Assembly (NCBI RefSeq): GCF_006170445.1
Contig: NZ_VCNA01000008.1
Coordinates: 186,001 to 250,000, forward strand
From: Brevibacillus dissolubilis
GTDB lineage: Bacteria; Bacillota; Bacilli; Brevibacillales; Brevibacillaceae
DNA: 64,000 nucleotides
Direction: 5' to 3'
Shown here: positions 25,942 through 35,268 of the stretch, piece by piece
How positions within the stretch are numbered: the first letter of the stretch is position 1
Layout: the number at the start of each line of letters is the position of its first letter
Position numbers and translations under genes: made by a program
The notes under the pieces: generated by a model
What the model saw: the letters and a program-made list of their open reading frames with translations, nothing else
The model's database searches: none
What the model was told of the DNA's origin: nothing

Positions 25942-27414
25942 GTGAAGAAAGCTGAATTTTTGCAAGAAAAGATTACGTTTCTCCTGCGCTATCCCGAGCA
26001 AAATGAGCTTGGTTTTTACCGCTTCTATACCCAACAGCACCCGGAGCATGCGATCGGCTGGCTCTATCTGGGCCGTGAATGGGAAAAACGCGGACAACAG
26101 CAAAAGGCGATTGATGCTTACCGCAAAGCGTTATCCAGCCCCAATCAAGGCGACAGCGCTGATGAGACCCGCGAAGCGTATCATGCGATTCTGCGCAAGA
26201 AAAAGCGTACGCACGTAAAGCATAGGACTCGCCGTTTTTTCTCATGGGCTTTGTTTACGGCGATTCTGCTGATCACCAATCCATGGCGCTCTGCCTCCCC
26301 TATGCCCCCACAGGAGATGCCTGCCTATCGCCCGGTCCCTGCCCCACCGGCTTCTGGCTCTGCCAATCATACCGAGGTGATCGCTGTCCCTCCCCATCAG
26401 AGTCAGCAGGCAGTGGCTAAGCATGTGCAGAATTACCTGCAATCCCGCCGATTCTCTGCCGATGGGCCGTTTACCCTGATGATCGTGCCGCAGACAGAGG
26501 GGATGCCTCTGTATACGCCGATGCCTTTTTACACGCCAAAACAGATCAAGGCAATCCTGCGTTATGATCCGAAAAAACGGGCGATTCTCTCCCAAAAGTG
26601 GTACGCTCCCACTTGTCCCTGCGAGCCTGACCGCAAGATGATTCAAGTGGTCAAACAATCGCTTGCCAAAGAACAGCGTGCCTTGGAGCAGGTCCTGATC
26701 GTCCGTAATGCACTGTACCGCCATTACCAGTTAACCGGCCGTCTGCCAGTCCAATTACGCGATCTGGCTGGGACGTATCCGACGAATTGGCTGCCTGCCG
26801 TACCGACTGTACCCGTACCGGTAACCGGCGCTCCCACGCCGTCTGCTCAGCCATTGCAGGCCAAATCGGTACCGCTCCCCTATCATCCAAAAGAATTCCG
26901 ACCTGACGATGCCTGGCAAAGCCTCAGCAAGGTCATACCGCTTCAGAGCTATCCAGAGCCCTCCTCACCGCTTGGTCCCTTACAGATGCAGGTCAACCTA
27001 CCCTCCTACACAATGACGCTTATGAGCGGGCCACATGTGGTCAGACAGTACCCGATTGGAATCGGACGTAAGGACTCGACACCGGAAGGATTCTTTACCG
27101 TCCTGCAAAAAGTGAACCAGCCGCGTGGACATGACAATATCTATGGTAGCCGCGGGTTGGTCTTCGCCAATGGGAATTATGCGATCCATGGCACCAATCA
27201 GCCGAAAAGCATCCGGCATGCCCAGTCGCTTGGCTGTATCCGGTTGTTTAACAGGGATGTCGAGGAGTTGTATACTCTGGTGAGTAAGGGCACAGATGTG
27301 ATTATCTCGAAGAAGAAGGCTCCGTTGCCGTCGTGGAGTAACCCACCGTATTATCGCTATACGGCAAGGCCTGACGAGCAGACGCCGGGGATTGTTTATC
27401 GGTGGCTTCATTAA
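25942..27414 (+). CDS. Membrane-anchored L,D-transpeptidase (YkuD) with TPR-like N-terminus
   Basis: Protein of 490 residues from the GTG at 25942, with AGAGAGG 8 nt upstream; an earlier GTG at 25933 is less well placed. Residues about 1-70 hold a TPR-like unit (IGWLYLGREWEKRGQQQKAIDAYRKAL), then a basic stretch and one membrane segment (FFSWALFTAILLITN). A Pro-rich region leads to the YkuD domain (about 335-465) with HGTNQPKSIRHAQSLGCIRL, including the catalytic Cys of GCIRL. Peptidoglycan 3-3 cross-linking or spore cortex modification outside the membrane is the family role. The layout puts the TPR in the cytoplasm and the enzyme outside. A family A repeat starts 4 bp after the stop. Confidence 0.88.
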   Translation: MKKAEFLQEKITFLLRYPEQNELGFYRFYTQQHPEHAIGWLYLGREWEKRGQQQKAIDAYRKALSSPNQGDSADETREAYHAILRKKKRTHVKHRTRRFFSWALFTAILLITNPWRSASPMPPQEMPAYRPVPAPPASGSANHTEVIAVPPHQSQQAVAKHVQNYLQSRRFSADGPFTLMIVPQTEGMPLYTPMPFYTPKQIKAILRYDPKKRAILSQKWYAPTCPCEPDRKMIQVVKQSLAKEQRALEQVLIVRNALYRHYQLTGRLPVQLRDLAGTYPTNWLPAVPTVPVPVTGAPTPSAQPLQAKSVPLPYHPKEFRPDDAWQSLSKVIPLQSYPEPSSPLGPLQMQVNLPSYTMTLMSGPHVVRQYPIGIGRKDSTPEGFFTVLQKVNQPRGHDNIYGSRGLVFANGNYAIHGTNQPKSIRHAQSLGCIRLFNRDVEELYTLVSKGTDVIISKKKAPLPSWSNPPYYRYTARPDEQTPGIVYRWLH

Positions 27415-27418
27415 GGGC

Positions 27419-27640
27419 GGCTCAGGGGCGGAGGGCGGTTGGAGAAGCCTTGTGGAACCCTTTGCACGGAAGTGCTTACTGTCCGCTCCGAAGAGAAGAA
27501 GGGAGGGACAGGGCAAGAAACATCTGGGTGGTTCAGGGAAGTGAGACTGTTTGCCCCTAAGGGCGTTCCCTCCCTTCTTCTCTTCGGAGCTGGGTGAAAG
27601 GGTTCCAAGAGGCTCTCCGACCGCCCTCCGCCCCTGAGCC
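27419..27640 (+). repeat. Dispersed hairpin element, family A copy 3
   Basis: The ends form a perfect 21-bp inverted repeat: 27419-27439 (beginning GGCTCAGGGGCGG) with 27620-27640. It shares ACTGTCCGCTCCGAA, GGGCAA, TTTGCCCC, TTCGGAGCTGGG and GTTCCAAGAGGCTC with the other copies. The middle stem reads GAGAAGAAGGGAGGGA and its partner is the exact complement, although both differ from copy 1. It begins 4 bp after the transpeptidase stop codon. Confidence 0.88.
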
Positions 27641-27715
27641 GAACCAGCCCTAGATGAAGGACGCGAGAAACAATCCAATAAAAATAAAAACATAAAAAAA
27701 CAAGAACGAAAAAAC

Positions 27716-27758
27716 ATTAAAAAGAGCCGATTTCCTTTTACGGAAACCGACTCTTTTT
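27716..27758. terminator. Bidirectional terminator
   Basis: AAAGAGCCGATTTCC (27721-27735) pairs with GGAAACCGACTCTTT (27742-27756), with T-rich ends on both strands. It ends the 116-residue hypothetical gene on the minus strand. Confidence 0.85.
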
Positions 27759-27784
27759 TGTGCTTTTTCGATGTATTTGAAAGA

Positions 27785-28135
27785 TTACTCTTCCATCTGG
27801 CTGTATTCTTCTTCATGGGCGGACTCTTCCGGGTACCAGTTATCCAGTACTTTTCCTTGGAGGACGCGGCCTTGCACGAAAACGGCTTGCTGTTCGGTGA
27901 AGTGGGCTTTCCAGTCGATGTTGAGCTCGTCGGCCATTTTGACAACGGTCAGGAGTTCAGACCAGGCTACGTAGCGTTTGTACCAGAAGAACTGAGGCTG
28001 CTCGTTCATGTATGGATAGAGGTCATCGAACTCTGTATGCTTACAATCAAGAGCACGCTCGAAGTGAATCTTGGCACTGTAAATTTTCTTAGCGAAGTAT
28101 TCTTTCAACTCTTCAGCAGGTACAAAGTTTGTCAT
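27785..28135 (-). CDS. Hypothetical acidic, aromatic-rich protein, 116 residues
   Basis: I do not recognise this family. A strong ribosome site (GGGAGGGG) precedes the ATG and a terminator follows, so the gene is well supported. The sequence is acidic and rich in Tyr, Trp and Phe (FDDLYPYMNEQPQFFWYKRYVAWSELL) and ends with EESAHEEEYSQMEE. There is no signal peptide or membrane segment; predominantly helical and cytoplasmic is my reading. It is convergent with the L,D-transpeptidase. Confidence 0.75.
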   Translation of the reverse strand: MTNFVPAEELKEYFAKKIYSAKIHFERALDCKHTEFDDLYPYMNEQPQFFWYKRYVAWSELLTVVKMADELNIDWKAHFTEQQAVFVQGRVLQGKVLDNWYPEESAHEEEYSQMEE

Positions 28136-28269
28136 AAGGAATCCCCTCCCGATTTGCTCGTATATGGAGCCATTGCTTTAGGCTTATTGTAACATGAGAT
28201 ACGATATGCGGAAATAGTCAAACATTTGCCAATTTTACGTAATACCCCCACTCCGTTCATGGAAGGCGG

Positions 28270-28308
28270 GAAAAAACAAATGCCGACGCGTTGTGGCATC
28301 GGCATTTG
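28270..28308 (-). terminator. Terminator of the class A PBP gene
   Basis: CAAATGCCGA (28277-28286) pairs with TCGGCATTTG (28299-28308). On the minus strand it runs into a T tract. It lies 9 bp after the PBP stop. Confidence 0.88.
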
Positions 28309-28316
28309 CATGATGG

Positions 28317-30845
28317 TTACCCGGATGGAGTTGGTGTAGTTGATTGGTCTGGAGTAGCTGGTGGCTGCCCGCCTCCGCCTTGATCGGATGGTGGCATGAT
28401 GTCAGGTGGTGGAAGCTGCGGGTTGCCGTTGGGATCAGTGGATGATGTCCCTGGATCACTTGGCTGACCACCGTTGCCATTGTTACCATTGTTGCCATTA
28501 CCGTTGCCTGAAGGCTGGGATGGATCAGGGTTTTGATTTTGGTCACCATTTTGGCCTTGTTCACCGTCGATTGGGATCTCTCCCTCTTGCGGCTGACCGT
28601 TCTCCTCCTGCTCCTCACCGTCTTGGATGATCTGCTCCAATTGAGAGATATCCACTTCCGCGACATTGGAGGCTGGGCCTTCGACGCCGTCGATAACAGG
28701 AATGACCAGATATTTGTACAGGACACCGTCACTCACTGAATCTACATAAGTGGTCGCAGTTGATCCGGAGAGGATTTTTTCTTTTTGGTCTGGAGATTGG
28801 ATGTAGCGGTACAGGTCATAGGTGGCATTCTGGTTGCTGGATGCCCAGTTGAGGATGACCTTTTGCTCGTTGTTCTCCATCGTCAGCTGTGCGGAGAGGC
28901 TTGGTGCAGACAGCTCAGCCTCTGGTTTCTTCTCCTCTTCTTCTACGCCGCCAGGACGCTTGAAGTCGGTGACTGGCTGTCCTTTGAGGGCCTCTGCCAT
29001 GATGGTGGCGAAGAGTTTGGCCGGGATGTTGGAGCCGTCTTGTGGACGCAGCTCATGCTGTTTGTCTGGGCGGTCGAAGCCCATCCAGACGGCACCGACG
29101 TACTCAGGGGTGTAGCCGACGAACCAGGCATCCTTGTTGTTTTTGCCGGTCGCTTGGGTAGAACCGGTCTTCCCTGCTACAGGGCGGCCATCCTTCATGC
29201 GGGCGCTCTTCCCTGTACCTTCTTTGACGACACCGCGAAGCATTTTATGCACTTCCCATGCGGTATCGGCCGTGATGACTTGGGTTACGTCTGCGGTCTT
29301 CTCGAATGTCTCGTCTGTGCGGGTATCGACGATTTTGCTGATCACGTGGGCCTCAGTTACTTTCCCCTCGTTGGCAAAAGCAGAGTAGGCTTGCGCCATC
29401 TTGAGCGGAGAGGTCCCTTTGCTCAAGCCCCCGAGTGCAATGGCCAGGTTGTTGTCTTCTGGGCTGAGTTCAATTCCGAAATCCTTGAGATACTTCTGAG
29501 AGGTTTTGACGCCGATTTCGTTGAGCAGCCAGACGGCCGGGACGTTGTCTGAGTTGATTACCGCTTTGTACATGCTGATGGATTCGCTGTAACGGCCACT
29601 CCAGTTGTTTGGCTCATAGCCGTTGAAGCTTTGCTTTTGGTTGTTGAGGCTTGCGTACATGCTCCACTTGCCAGGATTGGTATCGATGGCTGGTGCATAG
29701 ACGGCAAGCGGTTTGAAGGAAGAACCCGGCTGGCGCTGGATATGGGTCGCGTGGCTGAAGCCCTTGACCACATAGTTGCGGCCACCCATGATGCCGGCGA
29801 TCCCGCCATTCTTCGGATCGATGACGACCATCCCCGCTTCGACCTGCTGTTTCGGGCCGTTTTTCGGGAAGTTCTTGGCATTGGCAAACGCCTTGGCCAT
29901 CGCATCCTGCATCTTGCGGTCCATCGTGGTGTAGATTTTGAAGCCGCCTTTGTACAGCATCTCCTCGGTGATCATATAACGGCTCTCTGCCTCTTCCACG
30001 ACATAGTCGACAAAAGCCTGGTCACCTTGCTTGTAGCGGCGGACATTGGTGTCATTGCCCTCCGGTGGAAGCGGCTCGGCCTGTGCCTGCAGCTTCTGCT
30101 CTTCTGTGATAAAGCCCTGCTCCATCATTAGGCGCAGGATGGTGTCGCGGCGTTCTTTTGCCTTATCACGCTTACCGAACGGCGCATAGGTAGACGGTGC
30201 TTTCGGTATCGCGGCCAGTGACGCCATTTCAGCCAATGTCAAATTTTTCAAATCATCTTTCTTAAAATAATATTTGGACGCCGATTTGACACCGAACATC
30301 CCTTCACCGAGATATACCTTGTTGAGATACATCTCCATGATTTGGTCTTTCGTGTACTTGCGCTCCAAGCTGACGGCGATCATCATTTCTTTGGTTTTAC
30401 GGAAAAAGTCCTTGTCATTGTTGAGATAGACGTTGCGCGCCAACTGCTGGGTGATGGTACTTCCCCCTTCGGCCAGATCGCCTTGGCGGATATCCTTCCA
30501 GACCGCGCCCATGATCCGCACGATGTCGACCCCATTATGCTCGAAGAATCGTTTGTCCTCGACTGCGATAAAGGCATCGACCAGCTGTTGCGGTATATCC
30601 TTGCGCTCCACGTATTCACGCTTTTCCTCTTGGAACAGTGTCCCAATCAGCTTGCTGTCCTTGTCATACACTTCAGTCGCTTCAAGCTTCATGTCCTCCA
30701 GCTTCTGCAGATCGATCATCTGCTCGCCGGAATAGAGCAGCATAAAGTAGCCCCCAACGACACAAAACAAGAGAAAAAACACAAAAGCGATGACAAACAT
30801 CAGAATCGTATTTTTTTTCTTCACTTTCCTCTTGGCTGTAGCCAT
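28317..30845 (-). CDS. Class A penicillin-binding protein (PBP1A family)
   Basis: Protein of 842 residues from the ATG at 30845, preceded by GGAGG; an upstream extension lacks a site. Order: short basic cytoplasmic part, membrane segment (ILMFVIAFVFFLLFCVVGGYFMLL), glycosyltransferase 51 domain (EDKRFFEHNGVD, GGSTITQQLARN), transpeptidase with SSFK, SDN and KTGS motifs intact, then an FN3-like module (KVILNWASSNQNATYDLYRY) and a low-complexity tail of Gly, Asn, Gln and Pro of about 85 residues. It polymerises and cross-links peptidoglycan outside the membrane. The tail may thread through or bind wall polymers; that is inference. Confidence 0.95.
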   Translation of the reverse strand: MATAKRKVKKKNTILMFVIAFVFFLLFCVVGGYFMLLYSGEQMIDLQKLEDMKLEATEVYDKDSKLIGTLFQEEKREYVERKDIPQQLVDAFIAVEDKRFFEHNGVDIVRIMGAVWKDIRQGDLAEGGSTITQQLARNVYLNNDKDFFRKTKEMMIAVSLERKYTKDQIMEMYLNKVYLGEGMFGVKSASKYYFKKDDLKNLTLAEMASLAAIPKAPSTYAPFGKRDKAKERRDTILRLMMEQGFITEEQKLQAQAEPLPPEGNDTNVRRYKQGDQAFVDYVVEEAESRYMITEEMLYKGGFKIYTTMDRKMQDAMAKAFANAKNFPKNGPKQQVEAGMVVIDPKNGGIAGIMGGRNYVVKGFSHATHIQRQPGSSFKPLAVYAPAIDTNPGKWSMYASLNNQKQSFNGYEPNNWSGRYSESISMYKAVINSDNVPAVWLLNEIGVKTSQKYLKDFGIELSPEDNNLAIALGGLSKGTSPLKMAQAYSAFANEGKVTEAHVISKIVDTRTDETFEKTADVTQVITADTAWEVHKMLRGVVKEGTGKSARMKDGRPVAGKTGSTQATGKNNKDAWFVGYTPEYVGAVWMGFDRPDKQHELRPQDGSNIPAKLFATIMAEALKGQPVTDFKRPGGVEEEEKKPEAELSAPSLSAQLTMENNEQKVILNWASSNQNATYDLYRYIQSPDQKEKILSGSTATTYVDSVSDGVLYKYLVIPVIDGVEGPASNVAEVDISQLEQIIQDGEEQEENGQPQEGEIPIDGEQGQNGDQNQNPDPSQPSGNGNGNNGNNGNGGQPSDPGTSSTDPNGNPQLPPPDIMPPSDQGGGGQPPATPDQSTTPTPSG

Positions 30846-31120
30846 ATGATACCTCCAAATATGTTTCCTCTCTCCACCACTATAGACGGATTGCGCGGCA
30901 AAAAGTTTCTGTCCGCTTGCAGCAGCAGATGAATCCATCGAAAATCCCCTTTGGCTGTGTCTTGGTTGTGAGTCAGTACTGTCCTATATATTAAAAGAGA
31001 CAGGCTGGGCTGTAAAGACGGTGAGGATTGGATGGGACTTTAAAAACAACTTGTTCGTTTAATGATACGAAAAATATCCACTAATGTTATACATTTTTAG
31101 AAAAAGTGAATCACACAAAA
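30846..31120. other. Intergenic region between PBP and transketolase genes
   Basis: No gene is supported here. A short frame extending the PBP upstream has no start signals. The region should hold the PBP promoter, but I cannot name the boxes with confidence. Confidence 0.4.
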
Positions 31121-31166
31121 GCAGAAAAGCAAGGCAACCTCCCATCCGGAAAGCGCCTTGCCTTTT
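31121..31166 (-). terminator. Terminator of tkt
   Basis: On the minus strand GCAAGGC pairs with GCCTTGC around a loop of about 19 nt, followed by TTTTCTGCTTTT. It lies just after the transketolase stop. Confidence 0.65.
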
Positions 31167-31176
31167 CTTTTCACAC

Positions 31177-33180
31177 TTATTTCAATACCTTCTCCGCAGA
31201 AGCAACTACATTCTCTACAGTGAAGCCGTATTCTTTCATCACGCGGTCACCAGGAGCCGATGCACCGAATGTGTTGATGCCGATGATGATACCATTGTCG
31301 CCTGCATAACGCTCCCAGCCAAGTGGGTTGGCCATCTCTACCGCTACGCGTGCTTTGATGTGCGGCGGGATGACAGAGTCGCGGTATTCTTTAGGCTGAC
31401 GCTCGAAGAGGTTCCAGCTTGGCATGGAGACGACGCGGGCTTGGATGCCTTTGGCAGCTAGCTCTTCGCGGGCTTGCATGCAGAGGGATACCTCGGAGCC
31501 TGTTGCAAGCAGGAGTACTTGTGGTTCACCATTCTCAGCGTCTGCTACCACGTATGCCCCTTTAGCTACGCCTTCTTGCGCTTTTTCAGCGGTTTGGGCG
31601 TAGTTCGGGAGGTTTTGGCGGGACAGCGCGAGGAGGATTGGCTCGTCCTTGGTCGTGACAGCATATCTCCATGCTGCATTGGTTTCGTTGGAGTCTGCCG
31701 GACGGATGACAGTGAGGCCTGGCATCGCGCGGAAGGATGGCAGATGTTCGATTGGTTCGTGGGTTGGGCCGTCTTCGCCTACTGCGATGGAGTCATGGGT
31801 GAAGACATACACCACTGGCTGCTTCATCAGGGCAGAGAGACGAACGGCTGGACGCACGTAGTCGGAGAAGACGAAGAACGTACCGCCGAATACTTTGACA
31901 CCACCGTGAAGCGCCATACCGTTGAGCGCTGCGCCCATCGCGAATTCACGTACACCGAACCAGATATTGCGGCCTTCGTAGGAGCCTGGGAGCAGGTTGC
32001 CGCCGTCTTTGATCAGGGTGTTGTTGGAGTGTGCGAGGTCAGCGGAGCCGCCGATCAGGTAAGGAACGCGCTTCGCAAGACCGTTGATCGCGTTACCGGA
32101 AGCGGCACGGGTAGCAAGCTTGCTGCCTGGCTCATAGGTTGGCAGGTCAGCGTCGAAGTCTGCCGGCAGGTCGCCTGCAATCGCCAGCTTGAACTGCTCA
32201 GCCAGCTCTGGGTATTGTTGGGAGTACTTGTCGAGCTGGTCGTGCCAAGCTGCTTCGGATGCAGCACCGCGCTCTGCGGATTGTGCGTAGAGGCCGTATA
32301 CATCTTGTGGAACGTGGAACTCTTCGTGCTCCCACTCATAGTTTTTCTTGGTGAGGGCGATTTCTTCTTTTCCGAGCGGCGCACCATGGGATGCTGCGGA
32401 ACCGCCTTTGTTCGGAGAACCGTAACCGATGGTGGTTTTTACTTCGATCAGGGTTGGACGGTCGAGGTCTGTACGCGCTTCGCTAAGAGCCGCTTCAATC
32501 GCAGCGAGATCGTTGCCGTCTTCTACGCGCAGATATTGCCAGCCGTATGCCTGATAGCGCTGTGCCACATTTTCAGAGAAGGAGCGGCTCAGTTCACCGT
32601 CGAGCGAGATATCGTTGGAATCGTAGAGCACAACCAGCTTGCCCAGCTTGAGGTGTGCTGCGAGGGAAGACGCTTCAGAAGAGACACCTTCCATGAAGTC
32701 ACCGTCACCGCAGATCACGTAGGTGAAGTGGTTGATCAGTTCAAAGTTATCTTTGTTGTATGTAGCGGCCAGGTGGCGTTCTGCCATTGCCATACCGACT
32801 GCGGTGGAGATCCCTTGACCGAGTGGGCCGGTAGTAGCGTCCACACCTGGAGTATGACCAAACTCAGGGTGACCCGGTGTTTTGCTTCCCCATTGACGGA
32901 AAGCATGCAAGTCTTCGATGGAGACATCGTAGTTCATCAGATGAAGCAAGGAGTAGAGCAACATGGAGCCGTGGCCTGCGGACAGGACAAAACGGTCGCG
33001 GTCAATCCAAGAAGGATTTTTCGGGTTCACTTTCATAAAACGGCTCCACAGCACGTGTGCCATCGGTGCCGCACCCATCGGCATGCCTGGGTGACCGGAG
33101 TTTGCTTTTTCAATCGCGTCAATCGACAAGGTACGAATCGTATTGATTGCTTTCTGATCCAAATGAGTTGCTGAAGACAT
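31177..33180 (-). CDS. tkt: Transketolase
   Basis: Protein of 667 residues, the usual length, from the ATG at 33180. It transfers two-carbon ketol units in the pentose phosphate pathway with thiamine diphosphate. Visible signatures: [41 protein letters not shown], the ThDP-binding [13 protein letters not shown]...DSNDIS, and the pyrimidine-domain [17 protein letters not shown] with [16 protein letters not shown]. The upstream G-run is an unusual but acceptable ribosome site. It is flanked by terminators on both sides, so it forms its own transcript. Confidence 0.97.
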   Translation of the reverse strand: MSSATHLDQKAINTIRTLSIDAIEKANSGHPGMPMGAAPMAHVLWSRFMKVNPKNPSWIDRDRFVLSAGHGSMLLYSLLHLMNYDVSIEDLHAFRQWGSKTPGHPEFGHTPGVDATTGPLGQGISTAVGMAMAERHLAATYNKDNFELINHFTYVICGDGDFMEGVSSEASSLAAHLKLGKLVVLYDSNDISLDGELSRSFSENVAQRYQAYGWQYLRVEDGNDLAAIEAALSEARTDLDRPTLIEVKTTIGYGSPNKGGSAASHGAPLGKEEIALTKKNYEWEHEEFHVPQDVYGLYAQSAERGAASEAAWHDQLDKYSQQYPELAEQFKLAIAGDLPADFDADLPTYEPGSKLATRAASGNAINGLAKRVPYLIGGSADLAHSNNTLIKDGGNLLPGSYEGRNIWFGVREFAMGAALNGMALHGGVKVFGGTFFVFSDYVRPAVRLSALMKQPVVYVFTHDSIAVGEDGPTHEPIEHLPSFRAMPGLTVIRPADSNETNAAWRYAVTTKDEPILLALSRQNLPNYAQTAEKAQEGVAKGAYVVADAENGEPQVLLLATGSEVSLCMQAREELAAKGIQARVVSMPSWNLFERQPKEYRDSVIPPHIKARVAVEMANPLGWERYAGDNGIIIGINTFGASAPGDRVMKEYGFTVENVVASAEKVLK

Positions 33181-33267
33181 CAGTATGGTTCCCCCCCGTG
33201 TAAGTTTTGCCAATCGTGATTATAGCATAGTTTGCGCCACATGTTACATTCATAACGGTCAAGTTAC

Positions 33268-33308
33268 AAAAATTTTAAGCCACTCTGTTCACAACTCAGA
33301 GTGGCTTA
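33268..33308 (-). terminator. Terminator of the first globin chemoreceptor gene
   Basis: AAGCCACTCTG (33277-33287) pairs with CAGAGTGGCTT (33297-33307). On the minus strand it leads into AAAATTTTTG. Confidence 0.85.
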
Positions 33309-33343
33309 CGGGTGATACGGCTATGTCATATTTTGTCGTTGAA

Positions 33344-34678
33344 CTATTCGGAGACGAGATCCTGTGCGGTATGGTTCAGTGTCTCGGCTGCCAGTGATAC
33401 CTTGTGGGCTGCACTGCCGATCTCGTTGATCCCTCTCAAAAGCTGACCCATCTCAGCCCCTACCTCGTTGATCTCCCGGAGGCTGCGCTCGACGGAGAGT
33501 ACGATATCGTCAAACGCTTTTTTGGTGGTGTCTGACTCAGACAGACCGCTTTTGACGACCGACTGAACATTGGAGATGGAGGATACAACTGCTTCGGTAT
33601 ATTGATTCGATTGGGTGACCAGTTCGGCAATCTGCTTGACCGAGACTTGCGTCTGCTCAGAGAGCTTGCGCACCTCATCTGCGACGACGGAGAAGCCGCG
33701 TCCATGCTCACCGGCCCGTGCCGCTTCAATCGCGGAGTTGAGGGCGAGCAGATTGGTCTGCTGGGCGATTCCCTGCACGATATCGACTACATGCTTGATC
33801 TGCTGGGCAGAGGCGGTCAGCTGACCGACGATCCGCTCCATCTCTACGGTGCTTTGGTGGATGGTATGGATACGTGATTCGAGCTCACTCAGCTTTTGCT
33901 GCCCCAGCTTGGCATAATCCTGTGTGCCTCTGGAGGTCGAGGTGCTCTCTTCCACGGCGTGGTTGACGTGGTTGGAGTTCTCGATCAACTCTTGAATCGA
34001 GGCGCTTGTCTCCTCCGTCAGTTGCGCCAGCTCCTCCCCGACGGTGACGATGGTCGCGCGCAATCTTGCTTTGATTTGCTCATGATGCTCCTCTTTTTGG
34101 CGGACGCTCTCTTTTTCGTATGCATCGAGAACCAGCTGCTGCTCGAAGTTGAGGATTTTGGCGATTACCTTGCTCACGGTGAGCCGCTCGGATGGATGGA
34201 CATGCTCGTTGACGATATCGAACAGCACATTTTGCAGGTTCTGAAAAGCGCCCATATACCACTTCGGTTCCAGTCCGATCCGTACATGGGTCTCGGCCAC
34301 CCGGATACGCTTACGCAAGAAGTTGATGTCCATGACACCATTAAACATTTCGACCAGGTGTGAACCGAGTGTCTGCTTGAGCCGCTCGACACTGCTGTGC
34401 TGCTGGATCATCTGCTTGAGATGAGGCACCTCCAAAACGCTTCCATAAAATGCTGCTACGATGGTCTGGATATGGCTCGAAATCAGCGGTTGGACCGACT
34501 TGGCCACCTGCAGATCTTCTTTGGTCAGATTGATCATCTTCATCTGCTTAATCAACTCAGGATCGTCAACACTGACCTTTACCTCTGTCTGCCGGGCTTG
34601 CTGTAGCACTCCTGCCGCCTGCTCGGCCTTGCTGATGCCTAACAATTGTTGAATCGACCTAAAAGGATTTTGACTCAA
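33344..34678 (-). CDS. hemAT: Globin-coupled methyl-accepting chemotaxis protein (HemAT type), copy 1
   Basis: Soluble protein of 444 residues, started at the TTG at 34678 with AAGGGG upstream. Residues about 40-185 form a protoglobin heme domain ([20 protein letters not shown], then [16 protein letters not shown] with the likely proximal His131). Residues about 200-444 form the coiled-coil MCP signalling domain with the hairpin-tip core [33 protein letters not shown]. No membrane segment is present. HemAT proteins sense O2 through heme and act through CheA/CheW. A second copy lies at 41386-42699. Confidence 0.93.
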   Translation of the reverse strand: MSQNPFRSIQQLLGISKAEQAAGVLQQARQTEVKVSVDDPELIKQMKMINLTKEDLQVAKSVQPLISSHIQTIVAAFYGSVLEVPHLKQMIQQHSSVERLKQTLGSHLVEMFNGVMDINFLRKRIRVAETHVRIGLEPKWYMGAFQNLQNVLFDIVNEHVHPSERLTVSKVIAKILNFEQQLVLDAYEKESVRQKEEHHEQIKARLRATIVTVGEELAQLTEETSASIQELIENSNHVNHAVEESTSTSRGTQDYAKLGQQKLSELESRIHTIHQSTVEMERIVGQLTASAQQIKHVVDIVQGIAQQTNLLALNSAIEAARAGEHGRGFSVVADEVRKLSEQTQVSVKQIAELVTQSNQYTEAVVSSISNVQSVVKSGLSESDTTKKAFDDIVLSVERSLREINEVGAEMGQLLRGINEIGSAAHKVSLAAETLNHTAQDLVSE

Positions 34679-34807
34679 GTGAAACGCCCCTTCTGTTTCT
34701 TTCTGCTTGGATAACGAGCCATATTTATACGATAGATACTGCTTGCTTCTTCATATGGTAGAGGATTGCGGGTGCTTTGTCTAATGGGAACTTTTCAACA
34801 AATTCCG

Positions 34808-35008
34808 TCACGAAGCACTCTGCGGGACCTGGCCCGCGCCTGTTTCTTTTTGACCAGGCAAAGTCTCCTGATCCCATATACTCTGCCTAATATCCGACGT
34901 CGGCTGACGATTAACCGAATATGCCCCAAGCTTACGAACGAACGGATCGGTCATCAGCTCCTTCTCTGTGATCTTGGTGCAGACTTGCTGATGGAGGAAT
35001 GCAAGCAA
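34808..35008 (-). pseudogene. Probable remnant of a PlsC-type lysophospholipid acyltransferase
   Basis: A 66-codon frame on the minus strand contains EKELMTDPFVRKLGAYSVNR followed by DIRQSI. This resembles the segment of bacterial PlsC-type acyltransferases just before their PQG motif (PFFRKLGAFSVDR in relatives, from memory). The catalytic HxxxxD part upstream and everything after DIRQSI are missing; the frame then runs into unrelated residues. No ribosome site precedes it. A decayed gene fragment is the best explanation, but the assignment rests on about 25 residues. Confidence 0.4.
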
Positions 35009-35192
35009 TAGACAGGAGATGGGTTCAGACGTTATACGGTTTGTTCGAAGGTCAGTGGTTCAGCCAACGGTAGATTATCGCGGGATTCCCTTTCTTTTAC
35101 ACTCGCAGCATAGGAATGAAACATCTGTAGCTACACCCGTCTGCTGGTCAAGGTTAGTTGTTTCTGATGAGTAAAATGCCTGTCCGTTGTTC

Positions 35193-35231
35193 TTTACATA
35201 GGTTATACGTTAACTATATGATAATTATACA
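35193..35231 (+). promoter_or_regulatory. Promoter of the desaturase-like gene with four 11-bp-spaced operator repeats
   Basis: Hexamers TTTACA (35193), TATACG (35204), TATATG (35215) and TATACA (35226) begin exactly 11 bp apart. A likely promoter overlaps them: TTTACA at 35193-35198 as -35 and TATGAT at 35217-35222 as -10, spacer 18 bp. The same 11-bp phased TATACA pattern covers the promoter of the CarH-like gene at 38415-38452. CarH-type photoreceptors are known to bind 11-bp direct repeats. Confidence 0.7.
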
Positions 35232-35268
35232 ACAAATACAACGTGCTTCTCGAAAGGATCGGACATTC

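Noticed and set aside
26998-27945. 315-codon minus-strand frame spanning the transpeptidase end and the family A repeat
   Set aside because: It runs through a palindromic repeat and two terminators and has no recognisable domain.
31474-33174. 566-codon plus-strand frame opposite transketolase
   Set aside because: Antisense shadow with an implausible Cys- and Trp-rich composition; transketolase is fully conserved on the other strand.
34766-35011. 81-codon plus-strand frame upstream of the desaturase-like gene
   Set aside because: No ribosome site, and the opposite strand carries a better candidate (the acyltransferase remnant).
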